64,000 nucleotides of DNA from an uncultured Clostridium sp. (GCA_947368535.1 CANBHY010000006.1:1-64000); one strand, 5' to 3'; shown: positions 42,628 to 52,006, numbered from the stretch's first letter. Made by a program: numbers and translations. Notes: a model not told the origin generated them from the sequence alone.

Positions 42628-44403
42628 ATGTTAAAAAGTTTAAAAAAGAATGGGAAAAAGAATTTAAAAAAACATTATTTACTTTTTGTTTTCATATGTT
42701 TTTTAGCAGCTTTTATAGGTAGTGAGTTTACCAATTCTTCAAATGCTACTAAAGGTATGGATCATATGGAAGTTCAAAATGCAGATGGAGAAACGATTTT
42801 ATATAATGATACAGGTGAAATTATAGAGATGCATGTGGCTGAAACTGTAGAAAATTTGAAAAGTCGTAACGGAAATAAAATATTTGAAACTAATAAAGGA
42901 TTTTTAGCCATGGCAATTAATACTCTGTCATCAGGTAGTTTTTATCTTAGAATAGCACAAGGTATTATGTCTATGGTTCATTCAGAACAAATAGGAAACA
43001 TAATATTAATAATATTAGTATTGATTTTATTGTTTTTTGTTTATTTCTATATACAGAACGCATATAAAGTGGTTGCAAGAAGAATATTTTTAGAAGGAAG
43101 AATTTATTCCAAAATTCCTTCACAAAGATTTGCTTTAATAATAAGAATCAAAAAATGGTCTAAGGTAGCTTTTACAATGTTTGTACTAGCAGCACTTAAA
43201 ACTTTGTGGATGTTTACGATTATAGGTGGTATTATAAAAAAATACTCATATTATCTAGTACCATATATAGTTGCTGAAAATCCTGATATAAGTGCTCTAA
43301 AAGCAATTAAATTATCAAGAAATATGATGAAAGGCTATAAATGGAAATGCTTTTTATACGAAATGTCTTTTATAGGTTGGGATATTTTAAGTACTGTAAC
43401 AGCTGGATTAAGTGCAATATTTTATTCTAATCCATATAAAATGACTACATTTGCAGAATTTTATGTAATGGTAAGAGAAAAAGCAAAGGAAAACAATATA
43501 GATTTATCAGAAAACTTAAATGATAAATATTTATTCGAAGTTGCAACTGATGAAGTATTACATGAAAAATATGTAGATGTTTTAAATGATGTATATGCAC
43601 AAGATGAGGAAAAATTGGTTGATAAAAAGGATTTAAGACATTTACTTAATAAATATTTTGGCATTTCTTTATATAGTAAAGATTTTAGTGATGCTTATGA
43701 AAAACAACAAATTAGAAAAATGAAAAGAGAAAAATATCAGAATATTTTAGAAAAGAAAACTTACCCTGATAGATTATTTACTATTAATAGAAAACAAAAG
43801 AAAAAGAAATTACAAATAGAATCATTGAACTACTTAAGAAGTTATAAGATAACATCTTTAATAGTACTGTTTTTTGTACTTTGCTTTATTGGATGGATAT
43901 ATGAGGTTAGTATACACTTAGTACGTGATGGAGTTTTTGTAAATAGAGGTACGATGCATGGACCATGGCTTCCGATATATGGTTGGGGTGGGCTATTAAT
44001 AATAACTTTATTATATAATTTTAGAACTAATCCAAAAAAGCAATTTTTTGCGACAATTGTCTTGTGTGGCATAGTAGAGTATATTAGCTCTTTTGCACTA
44101 GATGTAATCTATGGTCAGAAATGGTGGGATTATAGTGGATATTTTGTTAATCTAAATGGAAGAATTTGTCTAGAAGGTTTGTTGATATTTGGACTAGGAG
44201 GATTAGCAATTTCATATATAATAGCACCAATGTTAGATAATGCATTAAGAAAAGTTAGTAAAAAGGCTTTGGTGCCTATGTTAGTAGGATTGGTAACAAT
44301 TTTTATAATAGATCAAATATATTCTTGGAAAGTACCTAATGTTGGTCAAGGAATTACATCATATTCATATGTTGAAAAAGTAGAGTCAATAGCAAATAAG
44401 TAA
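42628..44403 (+). CDS. Two-domain membrane protein: DUF975-like fused to CmpB-like permease
   Basis: A 591-aa protein. The N-terminal part (1-250) has four to six membrane helices and, near AENPDISALKAIKLSRNMMKG, the core DISALKAIKLSRNMMKG seen in DUF975. A basic cytoplasmic stretch of about 130 residues follows (KKKKLQIESLN end). The C-terminal 180 residues match the putative ABC permease family CmpB/DUF1113: FIGWIYEV, RGTMHGPWLPIYGWGG, and NGRICLEGLLIFGLGG. Each half is often a separate protein, so this looks like a fusion. Substrate and partner unknown; no ATPase gene is adjacent. Confidence 0.8.
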   Translation: MLKSLKKNGKKNLKKHYLLFVFICFLAAFIGSEFTNSSNATKGMDHMEVQNADGETILYNDTGEIIEMHVAETVENLKSRNGNKIFETNKGFLAMAINTLSSGSFYLRIAQGIMSMVHSEQIGNIILIILVLILLFFVYFYIQNAYKVVARRIFLEGRIYSKIPSQRFALIIRIKKWSKVAFTMFVLAALKTLWMFTIIGGIIKKYSYYLVPYIVAENPDISALKAIKLSRNMMKGYKWKCFLYEMSFIGWDILSTVTAGLSAIFYSNPYKMTTFAEFYVMVREKAKENNIDLSENLNDKYLFEVATDEVLHEKYVDVLNDVYAQDEEKLVDKKDLRHLLNKYFGISLYSKDFSDAYEKQQIRKMKREKYQNILEKKTYPDRLFTINRKQKKKKLQIESLNYLRSYKITSLIVLFFVLCFIGWIYEVSIHLVRDGVFVNRGTMHGPWLPIYGWGGLLIITLLYNFRTNPKKQFFATIVLCGIVEYISSFALDVIYGQKWWDYSGYFVNLNGRICLEGLLIFGLGGLAISYIIAPMLDNALRKVSKKALVPMLVGLVTIFIIDQIYSWKVPNVGQGITSYSYVEKVESIANK

Positions 44404-44410
44404 CATAAAA

Positions 44411-44445
44411 AATCACCTAGTAATAGTATATACTAGGTGATTTTT
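44411..44445 (+). terminator. Terminator whose 3' arm holds the patatin ribosome binding site
   Basis: Stem TCACCTAGTA (44413-44422) pairs perfectly with 44431-44440, followed by TTTTT. AGGTGA (44435-44440) in the 3' arm is the only plausible Shine-Dalgarno for ATG 44446, five bases on. A read-through transcript would have it sequestered. Confidence 0.8.
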
Positions 44446-45291
44446 ATGAAATTAGGTCTTTGTTTATCAGGAGGTGGAATAAAAGGTTTTGCACATATAG
44501 GTGCTATTAGAGCTTTAGAAGAAGAAAATATTGATTTTGAATATTTTTCTGGAACATCTTCTGGGAGTATTGTAGCAACTTTGTATACTGCTGGTTATTC
44601 AGTATCTGAAATAACAGATATTTTTAATAAACATGTTAAAGACATAAAATATGTTGATAAAGCAAATGTAAAAAAATTGTGTAAAAGAGTTTTTAAAGGA
44701 AAAGGTTTTAAAATAGATGGTTTAAATAGTGGAGAGATTATTAAAAAATTAATTAATAAGTATAGTAATGCAAAAGGAATATATAATATAAAAGATATTA
44801 AAAAACCATTATTAATTCCTGCGGTTAATTTATGTACAGAAGAACTTTATGTTTTTACTAATTATGAAAATAAAAAGAGAAGTGTAGGTTTTAAATATAT
44901 TTATGATGTAGATATAGGAACTGCTGTACAAGCAAGCTGTAGTTATCCAGGTGTTTTTTCACCTTGTACGTTTGGAAAAGAACTTTTAGTTGATGGGGGA
45001 ATTGCAGAAAATGTACCTTGGAGAGAGATGAAAAAGCTTGGTGTGGATAAGGTTATTAGTATTGTTTTTATTAGTGAAAATAAGTGTAAACCAGATAAAA
45101 GTATTTTAGATGTTGTATCAAAGTCTTTTTCAATTCTTTGTGGAGAACTGAATGAGTATGAAATAGATGGAACAGATTATTTAGTAAAGATAAATTTACC
45201 TAAGATGAAGCTTTTAGAAAAAGTTGATACGAATATGTTAATAGAAGAAGGCTATAGACAAACTAAAAAATATATTAAAAATAAATTATAA
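44446..45291 (+). CDS. Patatin-like phospholipase
   Basis: A 281-aa serine lipase of the bacterial patatin family. The oxyanion-hole GGGIKGFAHIG (about 9-19), nucleophile GTSSG (GxSxG, Ser about 40), and the catalytic Asp in VDGGIAENVP are present. It would hydrolyse acyl chains of phospholipids. ATG 44446 is used; a start nine bases upstream lies inside the terminator stem. Own terminator after the stop. The ribosome binding site is within the preceding terminator hairpin. Confidence 0.92.
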   Translation: MKLGLCLSGGGIKGFAHIGAIRALEEENIDFEYFSGTSSGSIVATLYTAGYSVSEITDIFNKHVKDIKYVDKANVKKLCKRVFKGKGFKIDGLNSGEIIKKLINKYSNAKGIYNIKDIKKPLLIPAVNLCTEELYVFTNYENKKRSVGFKYIYDVDIGTAVQASCSYPGVFSPCTFGKELLVDGGIAENVPWREMKKLGVDKVISIVFISENKCKPDKSILDVVSKSFSILCGELNEYEIDGTDYLVKINLPKMKLLEKVDTNMLIEEGYRQTKKYIKNKL

Positions 45292-45298
45292 ATATAGA

Positions 45299-45332
45299 AA
45301 AACAATCAACTATAGTTGATTGTTTTGTTTTA
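45299..45332. terminator. Bidirectional terminator between patatin and coat genes
   Basis: A perfect 12-bp self-complementary stem (AACAATCAACTA at 45301-45312 with 45313-45324) with A-run before and T-run after; convergent genes flank it. Confidence 0.75.
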
Positions 45333-45335
45333 ATA

Positions 45336-45581
45336 CTATTGATTTTGAAATTTTTGTTTAGCTTGGCTAATTTTTTGAGAGTCAGCACATTCTGTTTGAT
45401 ACCAACCTTTTTCTTTCATTAAGTTATAAAGTTTATTTTGAATGTCTAAAGAAGTATTTAAGGCCTCTTTGAAAGCACAATGAACTTCTTTTGTAGTTGA
45501 TTCTATTGCTCCATGCATGTATAAATCACATACACCTTTTTCAATAAGCAATTCTTTTTCCATTAATTCACGATCTTCCAT
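45336..45581 (-). CDS. CotF-like spore coat protein
   Basis: An 81-aa helical protein with the pattern of small clostridial coat proteins: MEKELLIEKGVCDLYMHG, IESTTKEVHCAFKEALN and KGWYQTECADSQKISQAK. The CDLYMHG-AIES-T core and KGWYQ motif are highly typical. ATAAGGAGA precedes ATG. It follows the 57-aa coat-like gene by nine bases, so the two form one sporulation operon. Confidence 0.88.
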   Translation of the reverse strand: MEDRELMEKELLIEKGVCDLYMHGAIESTTKEVHCAFKEALNTSLDIQNKLYNLMKEKGWYQTECADSQKISQAKQKFQNQ

Positions 45582-45590
45582 ATTTTCTCC

Positions 45591-45764
45591 TTATAATAAA
45601 TTTAAAAATTTGTTGTAAATTTCATTGTGCTGTTGTTGCAATTCTGCAGCATAAGATGCTAATTGTGCATCTTGTAATTGTGCTGAAGTGTTTTGTGCAC
45701 ATGTTTTCATGAATTCTTCATGACTTAGTGCGTCTTCAACATATAAAAGTTCTTTATTTGTCAA
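45591..45764 (-). CDS. Small CotF-like spore coat protein
   Basis: A 57-aa helical protein (MTNKELLYVEDALSHEEF, then QLASYAAELQQQHNEIYNKF). The LTNKELLYVEDALSHE pattern is that of CotF-type coat proteins. Start TTG 45764 is chosen because AGGTGG then lies eight bases upstream; the two in-frame GTGs lie in the ribosome binding site itself. Upstream gene of the coat pair. Confidence 0.82.
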   Translation of the reverse strand: MTNKELLYVEDALSHEEFMKTCAQNTSAQLQDAQLASYAAELQQQHNEIYNKFLNLL

Positions 45765-45885
45765 TTTTATCACCACCTAAAAGTATTATTGACTTATTAT
45801 AAATTTTTATACTTATGAGAGATATTTTATATTGTGTTTTTATTATCTGTATGATATATTTTTCAATATAGGAGAATAGAAAAAA

Positions 45886-47574
45886 ATGGAAAAAATTTTG
45901 AAAAAAGATTATATATACATAGCTCTTATATCAGTAATTACAATAGTAATGATATTTTTTATTACTCAAAAAGAAGGATATCATGAAGATGAGATGTTTT
46001 CGTATGGATCATCAAGTTATGTATACGATAATGTATATAGATCTTATGGTAAAATGGATGCTACAAATTCATTAGTTTTTAATAAGATATTAAGGGGAAA
46101 TGTTGTAGACGTTATAAAAAATATTAAATATTATTGTTTGGATCATAAAGATGAAAGAATAGCTTATTGTAAGGATTTTAATAAAAATAAAAGACCTATA
46201 TGGAGAACTTCTGAAGAAGCAAAAGATTATATGACTGTGACAGGAAAAGAAATTTTAAATTATCCATTAGTTTATTATAATCAGGCAAGAGATGTACATC
46301 CACCTTTATTTTATTTTGCTGTAAATACGGTGTCAACGTTCTTTTTGGGTAATTTTTCTAAAGCAATAATTGGAATTATTAATGTTTCTTTTATGATAGC
46401 AACTTTATTTGTAATTAAGAAAATACTAGAAAGCTTAGATAAAAAACATTTAATTATACCAGTATTAATTTTTTATGGTTTTAGTATAGGAGCAATTTCA
46501 ACTGTAGTTTTTCAAAGAATGTATGCAATGCTAACTTTTTTTATTTTAGAATATATACTTATAAATATTAATATATCAAAAAATAATTTCGATATAGATA
46601 AAAAAACTTGGATTAAATTAGGCGCTATAACGATTTTAGGCTTTTTAACACAGTATTATTTTTGCATAGTTGCAGTTATTGTTGCAATATATATGTTTAT
46701 AAGAATTTATTTAAAAAAAGATAAGAAAAAAACAATGAAATACATTTTAAATTATGTTAAAATTGCAATAATTGGGGTTTTAATATATCCACCAGCAATT
46801 AATCATATATTCTTTTCTTATAGAGGAATAGGAAAAGCTAATATGCAAAAAAGTTTTATAGAAAAAATTGTAGAGTATTTTTCTAAGGTTGGATATTCAT
46901 ATAGTGTTCCGATTGTAGTTTTATTAACTATTGTAGTAGTATTTTTAGCAATAGATATAATTAAAAAGGTGAAGAACCAAGAAAAGATTATTAATAATGA
47001 AAATATTATGCCTTTTGTACTTGCAGTAATTTTTGTTTTATATATGGCAGTAGTAATACAAGTATCACCAGAGTATAATACTTTAAGATATATAATGGCA
47101 GTATTACCAATTTTAGCTATAGTTATGTTTATATTGATAGATGCCTGTTTTGAAAATAAAAAAATTTCTACATCTATTTTAATAGTTTTAGCATCAGTTG
47201 TTTCGATATATGGATTAATTGTAAGTGAGCCAGATTGCTTGTTTAAAGGATATAATAGATATTTAAAAATTGCTGAGGAAAATAAACATACAAAATTTGT
47301 GTATATTGGTTCTACATTATTTAATCATATTCAAAGTATGCCAGAATTTGCAATTTATGATGAAAGCCTAATAATAGATTCAAGAGAAATAAAATATGTA
47401 ATAGAAGATGAAGAATTAAAAAAAGCAGAAGAATTTATATTAAGTATTAAAAAGTATAAAGGTGACAAGGAAATTTTAAAAGAAATTATTGATAATACTG
47501 AATTCAAAAATTATGAGTTGCTACTTGATGATGAAGGTGAACCAGGATGTATAATTTATAAAATGAAGAGGTAA
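45886..47574 (+). CDS. GT-C fold membrane glycosyltransferase (GT39-like)
   Basis: A 562-aa protein with an N-terminal helix (9-27), the extracytoplasmic acidic motif GYHEDEMFS (catalytic Asp/Glu of GT-C enzymes), DVHPPLFYF, some ten further membrane helices, and a C-terminal soluble domain of about 90 residues. Such enzymes move a sugar from a polyprenyl-phosphate donor to a protein or cell-wall polymer on the outer face. Acceptor unknown. TAGGAGAATAG precedes ATG. Overlaps in operon with the acyl-ACP thioesterase (four bases between). Confidence 0.82.
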   Translation: MEKILKKDYIYIALISVITIVMIFFITQKEGYHEDEMFSYGSSSYVYDNVYRSYGKMDATNSLVFNKILRGNVVDVIKNIKYYCLDHKDERIAYCKDFNKNKRPIWRTSEEAKDYMTVTGKEILNYPLVYYNQARDVHPPLFYFAVNTVSTFFLGNFSKAIIGIINVSFMIATLFVIKKILESLDKKHLIIPVLIFYGFSIGAISTVVFQRMYAMLTFFILEYILININISKNNFDIDKKTWIKLGAITILGFLTQYYFCIVAVIVAIYMFIRIYLKKDKKKTMKYILNYVKIAIIGVLIYPPAINHIFFSYRGIGKANMQKSFIEKIVEYFSKVGYSYSVPIVVLLTIVVVFLAIDIIKKVKNQEKIINNENIMPFVLAVIFVLYMAVVIQVSPEYNTLRYIMAVLPILAIVMFILIDACFENKKISTSILIVLASVVSIYGLIVSEPDCLFKGYNRYLKIAEENKHTKFVYIGSTLFNHIQSMPEFAIYDESLIIDSREIKYVIEDEELKKAEEFILSIKKYKGDKEILKEIIDNTEFKNYELLLDDEGEPGCIIYKMKR

Positions 47575-47578
47575 GAAA

Positions 47579-48301
47579 ATGTTTTTTGAAAGTACAGCAA
47601 AAACAGGATTAAAAGATATTGGAAAAAATAATTTAATAAAGAATGAAACAATATTAGAAATTCTTGAAAATATGGGAGGAGAACATTCTAATAAAGTAGG
47701 ATATGGCGCATTAGATATTGATAAAACAGGTTTAAGCTGGATTTTATTAGACTGGAAAGTACAAGTTATAAAACGTCCAATATATTCAGAAGAATTAAAA
47801 ATAAAAACCTGGGGGCGTTGTTTTCAAAAAGCTTCTACTTATAGAGATTTTGAAGTTTATGACTCTAAAGGAAATTTAGCTATTATAGCTACTTCAAAAT
47901 GGGCAATGATGGATTTAGAAAAAAGAAGTATTATAAGATTAAATGATGAAATAAAGAATGTGTATGAACCAGAAGAAGTACGAGTATTTGAAGAAGAAAT
48001 TTTAGAAAAACTATTTATACCAGAAAGTTTTGTAAATGAATTTTCATATACTGTTGGAAGAAAAGATATTGATTTAAATAATCACATGCATAATGTTTAT
48101 TATATGAATTTAGCGTATGAAGCTTTTCCAGAAGATGTATATCAAAATATGCCTTATGATAATTTTAGGATTACATATAAAAAAGAGATTGCATTAGGAG
48201 ATACAGTGGTTGTTAAATATACAAATATTGATGGAAAACATTATGTAGTTATTGAAAATAAAGAAAAGAATATAGTTAATGCTATTATAGAATGTTATTA
48301 A
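47579..48301 (+). CDS. Acyl-ACP thioesterase
   Basis: A 240-aa double-hotdog enzyme that frees fatty acids from acyl carrier protein. First hotdog: SWILLDWKVQVIKRP and YRDFEVYDSKG; second: KDIDLNNHMHNVYYMNLAYEA, shown by its core NNHMHNVYYMN, with the catalytic Asn-His pair, and an acidic residue later in the sequence as in FatA/FatB and bacterial homologues. GAAGAGG precedes ATG. Terminator follows. Confidence 0.92.
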   Translation: MFFESTAKTGLKDIGKNNLIKNETILEILENMGGEHSNKVGYGALDIDKTGLSWILLDWKVQVIKRPIYSEELKIKTWGRCFQKASTYRDFEVYDSKGNLAIIATSKWAMMDLEKRSIIRLNDEIKNVYEPEEVRVFEEEILEKLFIPESFVNEFSYTVGRKDIDLNNHMHNVYYMNLAYEAFPEDVYQNMPYDNFRITYKKEIALGDTVVVKYTNIDGKHYVVIENKEKNIVNAIIECY

Positions 48302-48310
48302 TGAAGAAGA

Positions 48311-48345
48311 CCTCTAGGGAAATCCCTAGAGGTACATTTTTTGTT
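48311..48345 (+). terminator. Terminator after the thioesterase gene
   Basis: A perfect stem CCTCTAGGG (48311-48319) pairs with CCCTAGAGG (48324-48332); a T-run follows on the plus strand. It also lies just beyond the end of the convergent 48347 gene. Confidence 0.85.
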
Positions 48346-48346
48346 A

Positions 48347-48760
48347 CTAGTCTAATAAAAACGTTTTAATATTTTTCTGATATCGCATTTTTCTGATGAT
48401 ATTGGCTTCTAATAGTCTGACGTTTTGACCTGTGCAATTCATTATATTTCCAACGTCTTCTAATATTTTGAATTTACCATCAGTAATACCATATCGCAAT
48501 GCTATTGCTTCAGCTTGCTTTTTACTAGCTTTAGTTGACAGAAATTCTTGTATCTTATTGATACAAATCTGTTCATCTTTTAATTGTGTGACAGCCTCTA
48601 CAGGAGTGGCGATTCCTAAAACTGATATCATAAGGAGCACATAATGAAAGTCAATATCTGTATTTCCACTAGTGTGTTGAACCTTTTTAACCAGTTTATC
48701 GTACAACTCATCTCCTTTATGAGCTTTGAGTGCAAATCTTCTCATAGTAGGTGACAGCAT
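48347..48760 (-). CDS. Sigma-70 region 4-like DNA-binding protein
   Basis: A 137-aa protein whose C-terminal 55 residues look like sigma region 4: KKQAEAIALRYGITDG, then FKILEDVGNIMNCTGQNVRLLEANIIRKMR, where LEDVGNIMNCTGQNVR is the helix-turn-helix. There is no region 2, so it is not a complete sigma factor; the N-terminal 80 residues are not recognised. AAGGAGG lies eight bases before ATG. It is divergent from the 48943 gene and slightly richer in GC than the surrounding genes. Confidence 0.72.
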   Translation of the reverse strand: MLSPTMRRFALKAHKGDELYDKLVKKVQHTSGNTDIDFHYVLLMISVLGIATPVEAVTQLKDEQICINKIQEFLSTKASKKQAEAIALRYGITDGKFKILEDVGNIMNCTGQNVRLLEANIIRKMRYQKNIKTFLLD

Positions 48761-48866
48761 AGCATACCTCCTTGGTGTGCGTGGTTAACGAGTGACATAT
48801 AGACTAGCAAACATTATTACGCTATACTATAATTATACAATTGTTTACATAAAAAATCAAATTTGA

Positions 48867-48895
48867 TTGGATTTTATAAAAAAACGTGTTATAAT
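48867..48895 (+). promoter_or_regulatory. Promoter of the foreign nucleotidyltransferase gene
   Basis: TTGGAT (48867-48872), 17 bases, TATAAT (48890-48895), followed by AAAGGAGG and ATG 48943. Confidence 0.65.
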
Positions 48896-48942
48896 ACATA
48901 ACTGACACCGAAAACATTGAAAAAGCAAAAGGAGGCAGAAAA

Positions 48943-49614
48943 ATGTCAATTCAACCGAGAGATTTAGGTGTTGTCGTAGGACGGTTTAACCATGAACAGT
49001 TAGGACACGTATCTTTGTTTGACACCAGCCGGACTTTTTGTCAGCGTACATTAGTGCTGGTAGGGTCTGCAAACGAATATGGAACTCTGAGAAATCCTTT
49101 TCGTGTGGAGACACGCAAAGAGGTGATCCAGAACACGTATCCGAACGAGTCTGATGAAGTGTTTATGGTCCGCGGATTAAACGATCTGACAAACGAGCTT
49201 GACATCTCTAATGAGTGGGGCGAATATGTGATAAGTGAAGTGAAGACTCACATGCACAAATTTGCCAGCCTCATGATTTACGGGAACGATGAGTTTCGCA
49301 GTCAGTGGTTTGATGCTCAGCAACTGAAGGACACTATGGAGATTATCGTTCCGCGCAGTACGATTGCAATTTCTGGAACAGAGATCAGAGGATTACTGCT
49401 CTTAGACATGGAAGAAGAGTGGCAGAAGTACACACATCCGCTTATCCACAGAATGTACCAGCGTTTGAGGTCCGAGCTCCTGCAGGTGGAGGTTTACAAA
49501 GAAATCTACAACACTGTGAGAAAGACCGACATGACAATGGAGGATTTTATGAGGGTATATGCGGAATATGAACGGATTGACAAGGAGACTAAAATGGCTG
49601 CTATTGGAAAGTAG
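48943..49614 (+). CDS. NMN adenylyltransferase-like nucleotidyltransferase of foreign composition
   Basis: A 223-aa cytidylyltransferase-fold protein. GVVVGRFNHEQLGH is the nucleotide-binding motif (in NadM/NadR 'GRFQPFHxGH', with His-x-Gly-His changed to Gln-Leu-Gly-His), and STIAISGTEIR is the ISSTxxR motif. It may make NAD or a related dinucleotide; phages and mobile elements carry similar genes for NAD salvage. The 40-residue C-terminus is not recognised. GC is about mid-forties percent by eye, and CGG occurs three times in frame as Arg (GRFNH, TSRTF, YERID). Own promoter and terminator: a cassette-like acquisition. Confidence 0.82.
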   Translation: MSIQPRDLGVVVGRFNHEQLGHVSLFDTSRTFCQRTLVLVGSANEYGTLRNPFRVETRKEVIQNTYPNESDEVFMVRGLNDLTNELDISNEWGEYVISEVKTHMHKFASLMIYGNDEFRSQWFDAQQLKDTMEIIVPRSTIAISGTEIRGLLLLDMEEEWQKYTHPLIHRMYQRLRSELLQVEVYKEIYNTVRKTDMTMEDFMRVYAEYERIDKETKMAAIGK

Positions 49615-49658
49615 AATTGCAGCAAAGCTTTGCTCTTCGTGAGTTTTTATGGAGAGTT

Positions 49659-49702
49659 AAAAAAGGGAGGAAAAGGGCTTACACTTTGCCTCCCTTTTTG
49701 AT
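49659..49702 (+). terminator. Terminator after the foreign nucleotidyltransferase gene
   Basis: GGGAGG (49665-49670) plus AAAG pairs with CTTT and CCTCCC (49689-49694), one mismatch, followed by TTTTT. The 14-base palindrome AGCAAAGCTTTGCT at 49621-49634 lies just before it. Confidence 0.8.
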
Positions 49703-49742
49703 ATAATAACTTTTGGAATTTTATTTTTTAGGAGGTATAAAA

Positions 49743-50876
49743 ATGAAAATAGATAAAACAGTTCCAATTACTTTACTTACAGGATATTTAGGAGCAGGAA
49801 AAACAACTTTAATTAATCACGTTTTAAATAATCAAGAAGGATATAAAGTAGCAGTAATTGTAAATGATATAGGAGAAGTAAATATTGATGCAAATTTAAT
49901 AGGAAAAGGTGGATATGTTCAGGAAGAAGATTCAAGCTTAGTTCCACTTCAAAATGGTTGTATTTGTTGTACTTTAAAAGTAGATTTAATGCAACAAATA
50001 GCAGATATTATTTCAACTAAAAAATTCGACTATATTTTAATTGAAGCCAGTGGTGTATGTGAACCACTACCAATAGCACAAACAATAACAGTTCTTTCAG
50101 AAGAATCAGCAAAATATGGGTTACCAGAAATTTGTAGATTAGATAATGTAGTTACTGTTGTAGATAGCTTACGATTAAGAGATGAATTTAATTGTGGAGA
50201 TAACTTAGTAAAAGAAGATATTGATGATGAAGATATTGAAAATTTATTAATTCAACAAATTGAGTTTTGTACTAAAATTATTTTAAATAAAGTAGACGAG
50301 CTTTCAAAAGAAGAACTAGATAAAGTTAAAGCAATTATTAGAAGATTACAACCTAAAGCTGAAATTATAGAAACAAATTATTCTAAAGTTTCAGTTGATA
50401 AAATTTTAAATACAAATGCTTTTGATTTTGATGAAGTTTCAATGTCTGCTGCATGGATAGAAGAACTTAATAAAGATGAAGAAGAAGAGGAAGAGGGCGA
50501 AACAGAAGAATATGGAATAGGAACTTTTGTGTATACAAGAAGAGCTCCTCTAGATAGAGATGAGTTTGATAAATTTGCAAGTGCTTTTCCTGCAAATATT
50601 ATAAGATGTAAAGGTGTAATTTGGTTTGAAAATGAGCCAGAAACATCATATATTTTTGAGCAATCAGGGAAACAAGTACAAGCATATGAAGCTGGACAAT
50701 GGGTTGCATCTTTTCCAGAAGCTCAAATTTCTATGATATTGAAAGAAAATCCAGAAATAAGAAATGACTGGGATGAAAAATATGGTGATAGAATAGTTAA
50801 ATTAGTATTTATCGGACAAAAAATGGATAAAGAAAAAATTATTTCAGATTTAGATAAATGTTTGGTTAAAGAATAA
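49743..50876 (+). CDS. COG0523 (CobW/ZNG1-type) GTPase metallochaperone
   Basis: A 377-aa G3E GTPase. P-loop TGYLGAGKTT (about 13-22), the metal-binding CxCC motif NGCICCTLK (Cys 72, 74, 75), GTP motifs IEASGVCEP and LNKVDEL, an acidic linker (about 245-260) and a C-terminal CobW domain ending in WVASFPEAQ. These proteins deliver zinc or other metals to client enzymes. ATG 49743 behind TTAGGAGG is preferred to an in-frame ATG 30 bases earlier. No Zur operator seen. Confidence 0.9.
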   Translation: MKIDKTVPITLLTGYLGAGKTTLINHVLNNQEGYKVAVIVNDIGEVNIDANLIGKGGYVQEEDSSLVPLQNGCICCTLKVDLMQQIADIISTKKFDYILIEASGVCEPLPIAQTITVLSEESAKYGLPEICRLDNVVTVVDSLRLRDEFNCGDNLVKEDIDDEDIENLLIQQIEFCTKIILNKVDELSKEELDKVKAIIRRLQPKAEIIETNYSKVSVDKILNTNAFDFDEVSMSAAWIEELNKDEEEEEEGETEEYGIGTFVYTRRAPLDRDEFDKFASAFPANIIRCKGVIWFENEPETSYIFEQSGKQVQAYEAGQWVASFPEAQISMILKENPEIRNDWDEKYGDRIVKLVFIGQKMDKEKIISDLDKCLVKE

Positions 50877-50950
50877 TTAAAATAGATGAACAAGTTTCTG
50901 ACTTCGTTTTTTTATCATAGTATACAAAAAGAAAAGATGGAGGTGAAAAA

Positions 50951-52006
50951 ATGAAGTTTAAAACTTTACTTATTACATTACTAATTTTAATGATTGTATT
51001 ACCACTTAATATTTTTGCTACTACAGCATCTAGTGATGTTATATATGAGGGAATTGATGTTAGTGATTGGCAAGGATATATTAATTATAGTGAAGTTAAA
51101 GAGTCAGGAATTGATGTTGTTTATATAAAAGCGAGTCAGGGTGACAATATTGTAGATTCATATTTTAGAATTAACTATAATGATGCAAAAGCTAATGGAT
51201 TAAAAGTAGGATTTTATCATTATTTAACGGCTAGAAGTCAATCAGAAGCTATAAGGCAAGCAGATTTTTTCTCATCAGTAATATCTAATACTAGTCCTGA
51301 TTGTAAATTAGCAATGGACTTTGAATCATTTGGAAATTTAAATATTTATGAAGTTAATGATATTTCTAGAGCTTTTTTAGAAAGAGTTAGAGAAGTTACA
51401 GGTAGAGAAGTTATTATATATAGTGATGCTTATAATGCTAGAAATGTATTTGGTGAAGAACTTGCAAATGAATATCCTTTATGGATAGCAGAATATGGTG
51501 TAGAATTTCCAAGTCAAACAAATTGGGAATATTGGGAAGGTTTTCAATATACTAGTACAGGCACAGTTTCAGGTATAAGAGGATATGTTGATAGAGACAG
51601 ATTTACAGAGCAAATATTTTTAAATGATGAAACATATATTGAACCAACAGGAAATTCAGAAAATTATAATCATGATCTAGAATACACTGTTCAAAGAGGG
51701 GATACACTTAGTGGAATAGCTAGAAAATATGGTACAACTGTGAATGAATTAGTAATTTTAAACAGACAAATTCAAAATCCTAATTTGATTTTTCCTGGTG
51801 AAAGAATACGAGTACCTATAAATGGTAATAAAAATAATGATGATAGATATATTACAAATCATATTATTTATACTGTTAAAAGAGGAGATACTTTAAGTGA
51901 ATTAGCGTTAAGATATGGAACGACTGTACAGAGCATTGCTAATTTGAATAATATTAAAAATGTTAATCTTATATATGTTGGTGAGAGATTACAAATTGAA
52001 AATTAA
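50951..52006 (+). CDS. GH25 lysozyme with two LysM domains
   Basis: A 351-aa secreted muramidase. Signal peptide 1-26, GH25 domain (about 30-225) with the catalytic acidic residues in GIDVSDWQG and AMDFESFG, then two LysM wall-binding repeats: [20 protein letters not shown] and [20 protein letters not shown]. It cleaves the glycan of peptidoglycan, probably in wall remodelling or in spore germination. GGAGGTG precedes ATG. Terminator directly after. Confidence 0.95.
   Translation: MKFKTLLITLLILMIVLPLNIFATTASSDVIYEGIDVSDWQGYINYSEVKESGIDVVYIKASQGDNIVDSYFRINYNDAKANGLKVGFYHYLTARSQSEAIRQADFFSSVISNTSPDCKLAMDFESFGNLNIYEVNDISRAFLERVREVTGREVIIYSDAYNARNVFGEELANEYPLWIAEYGVEFPSQTNWEYWEGFQYTSTGTVSGIRGYVDRDRFTEQIFLNDETYIEPTGNSENYNHDLEYTVQRGDTLSGIARKYGTTVNELVILNRQIQNPNLIFPGERIRVPINGNKNNDDRYITNHIIYTVKRGDTLSELALRYGTTVQSIANLNNIKNVNLIYVGERLQIEN

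Noticed and set aside
48432-48644. Plus-strand open frame inside the sigma-region-4-like gene
   Set aside because: It is antisense to a gene with a good ribosome binding site and helix-turn-helix, and shows no protein-like features.
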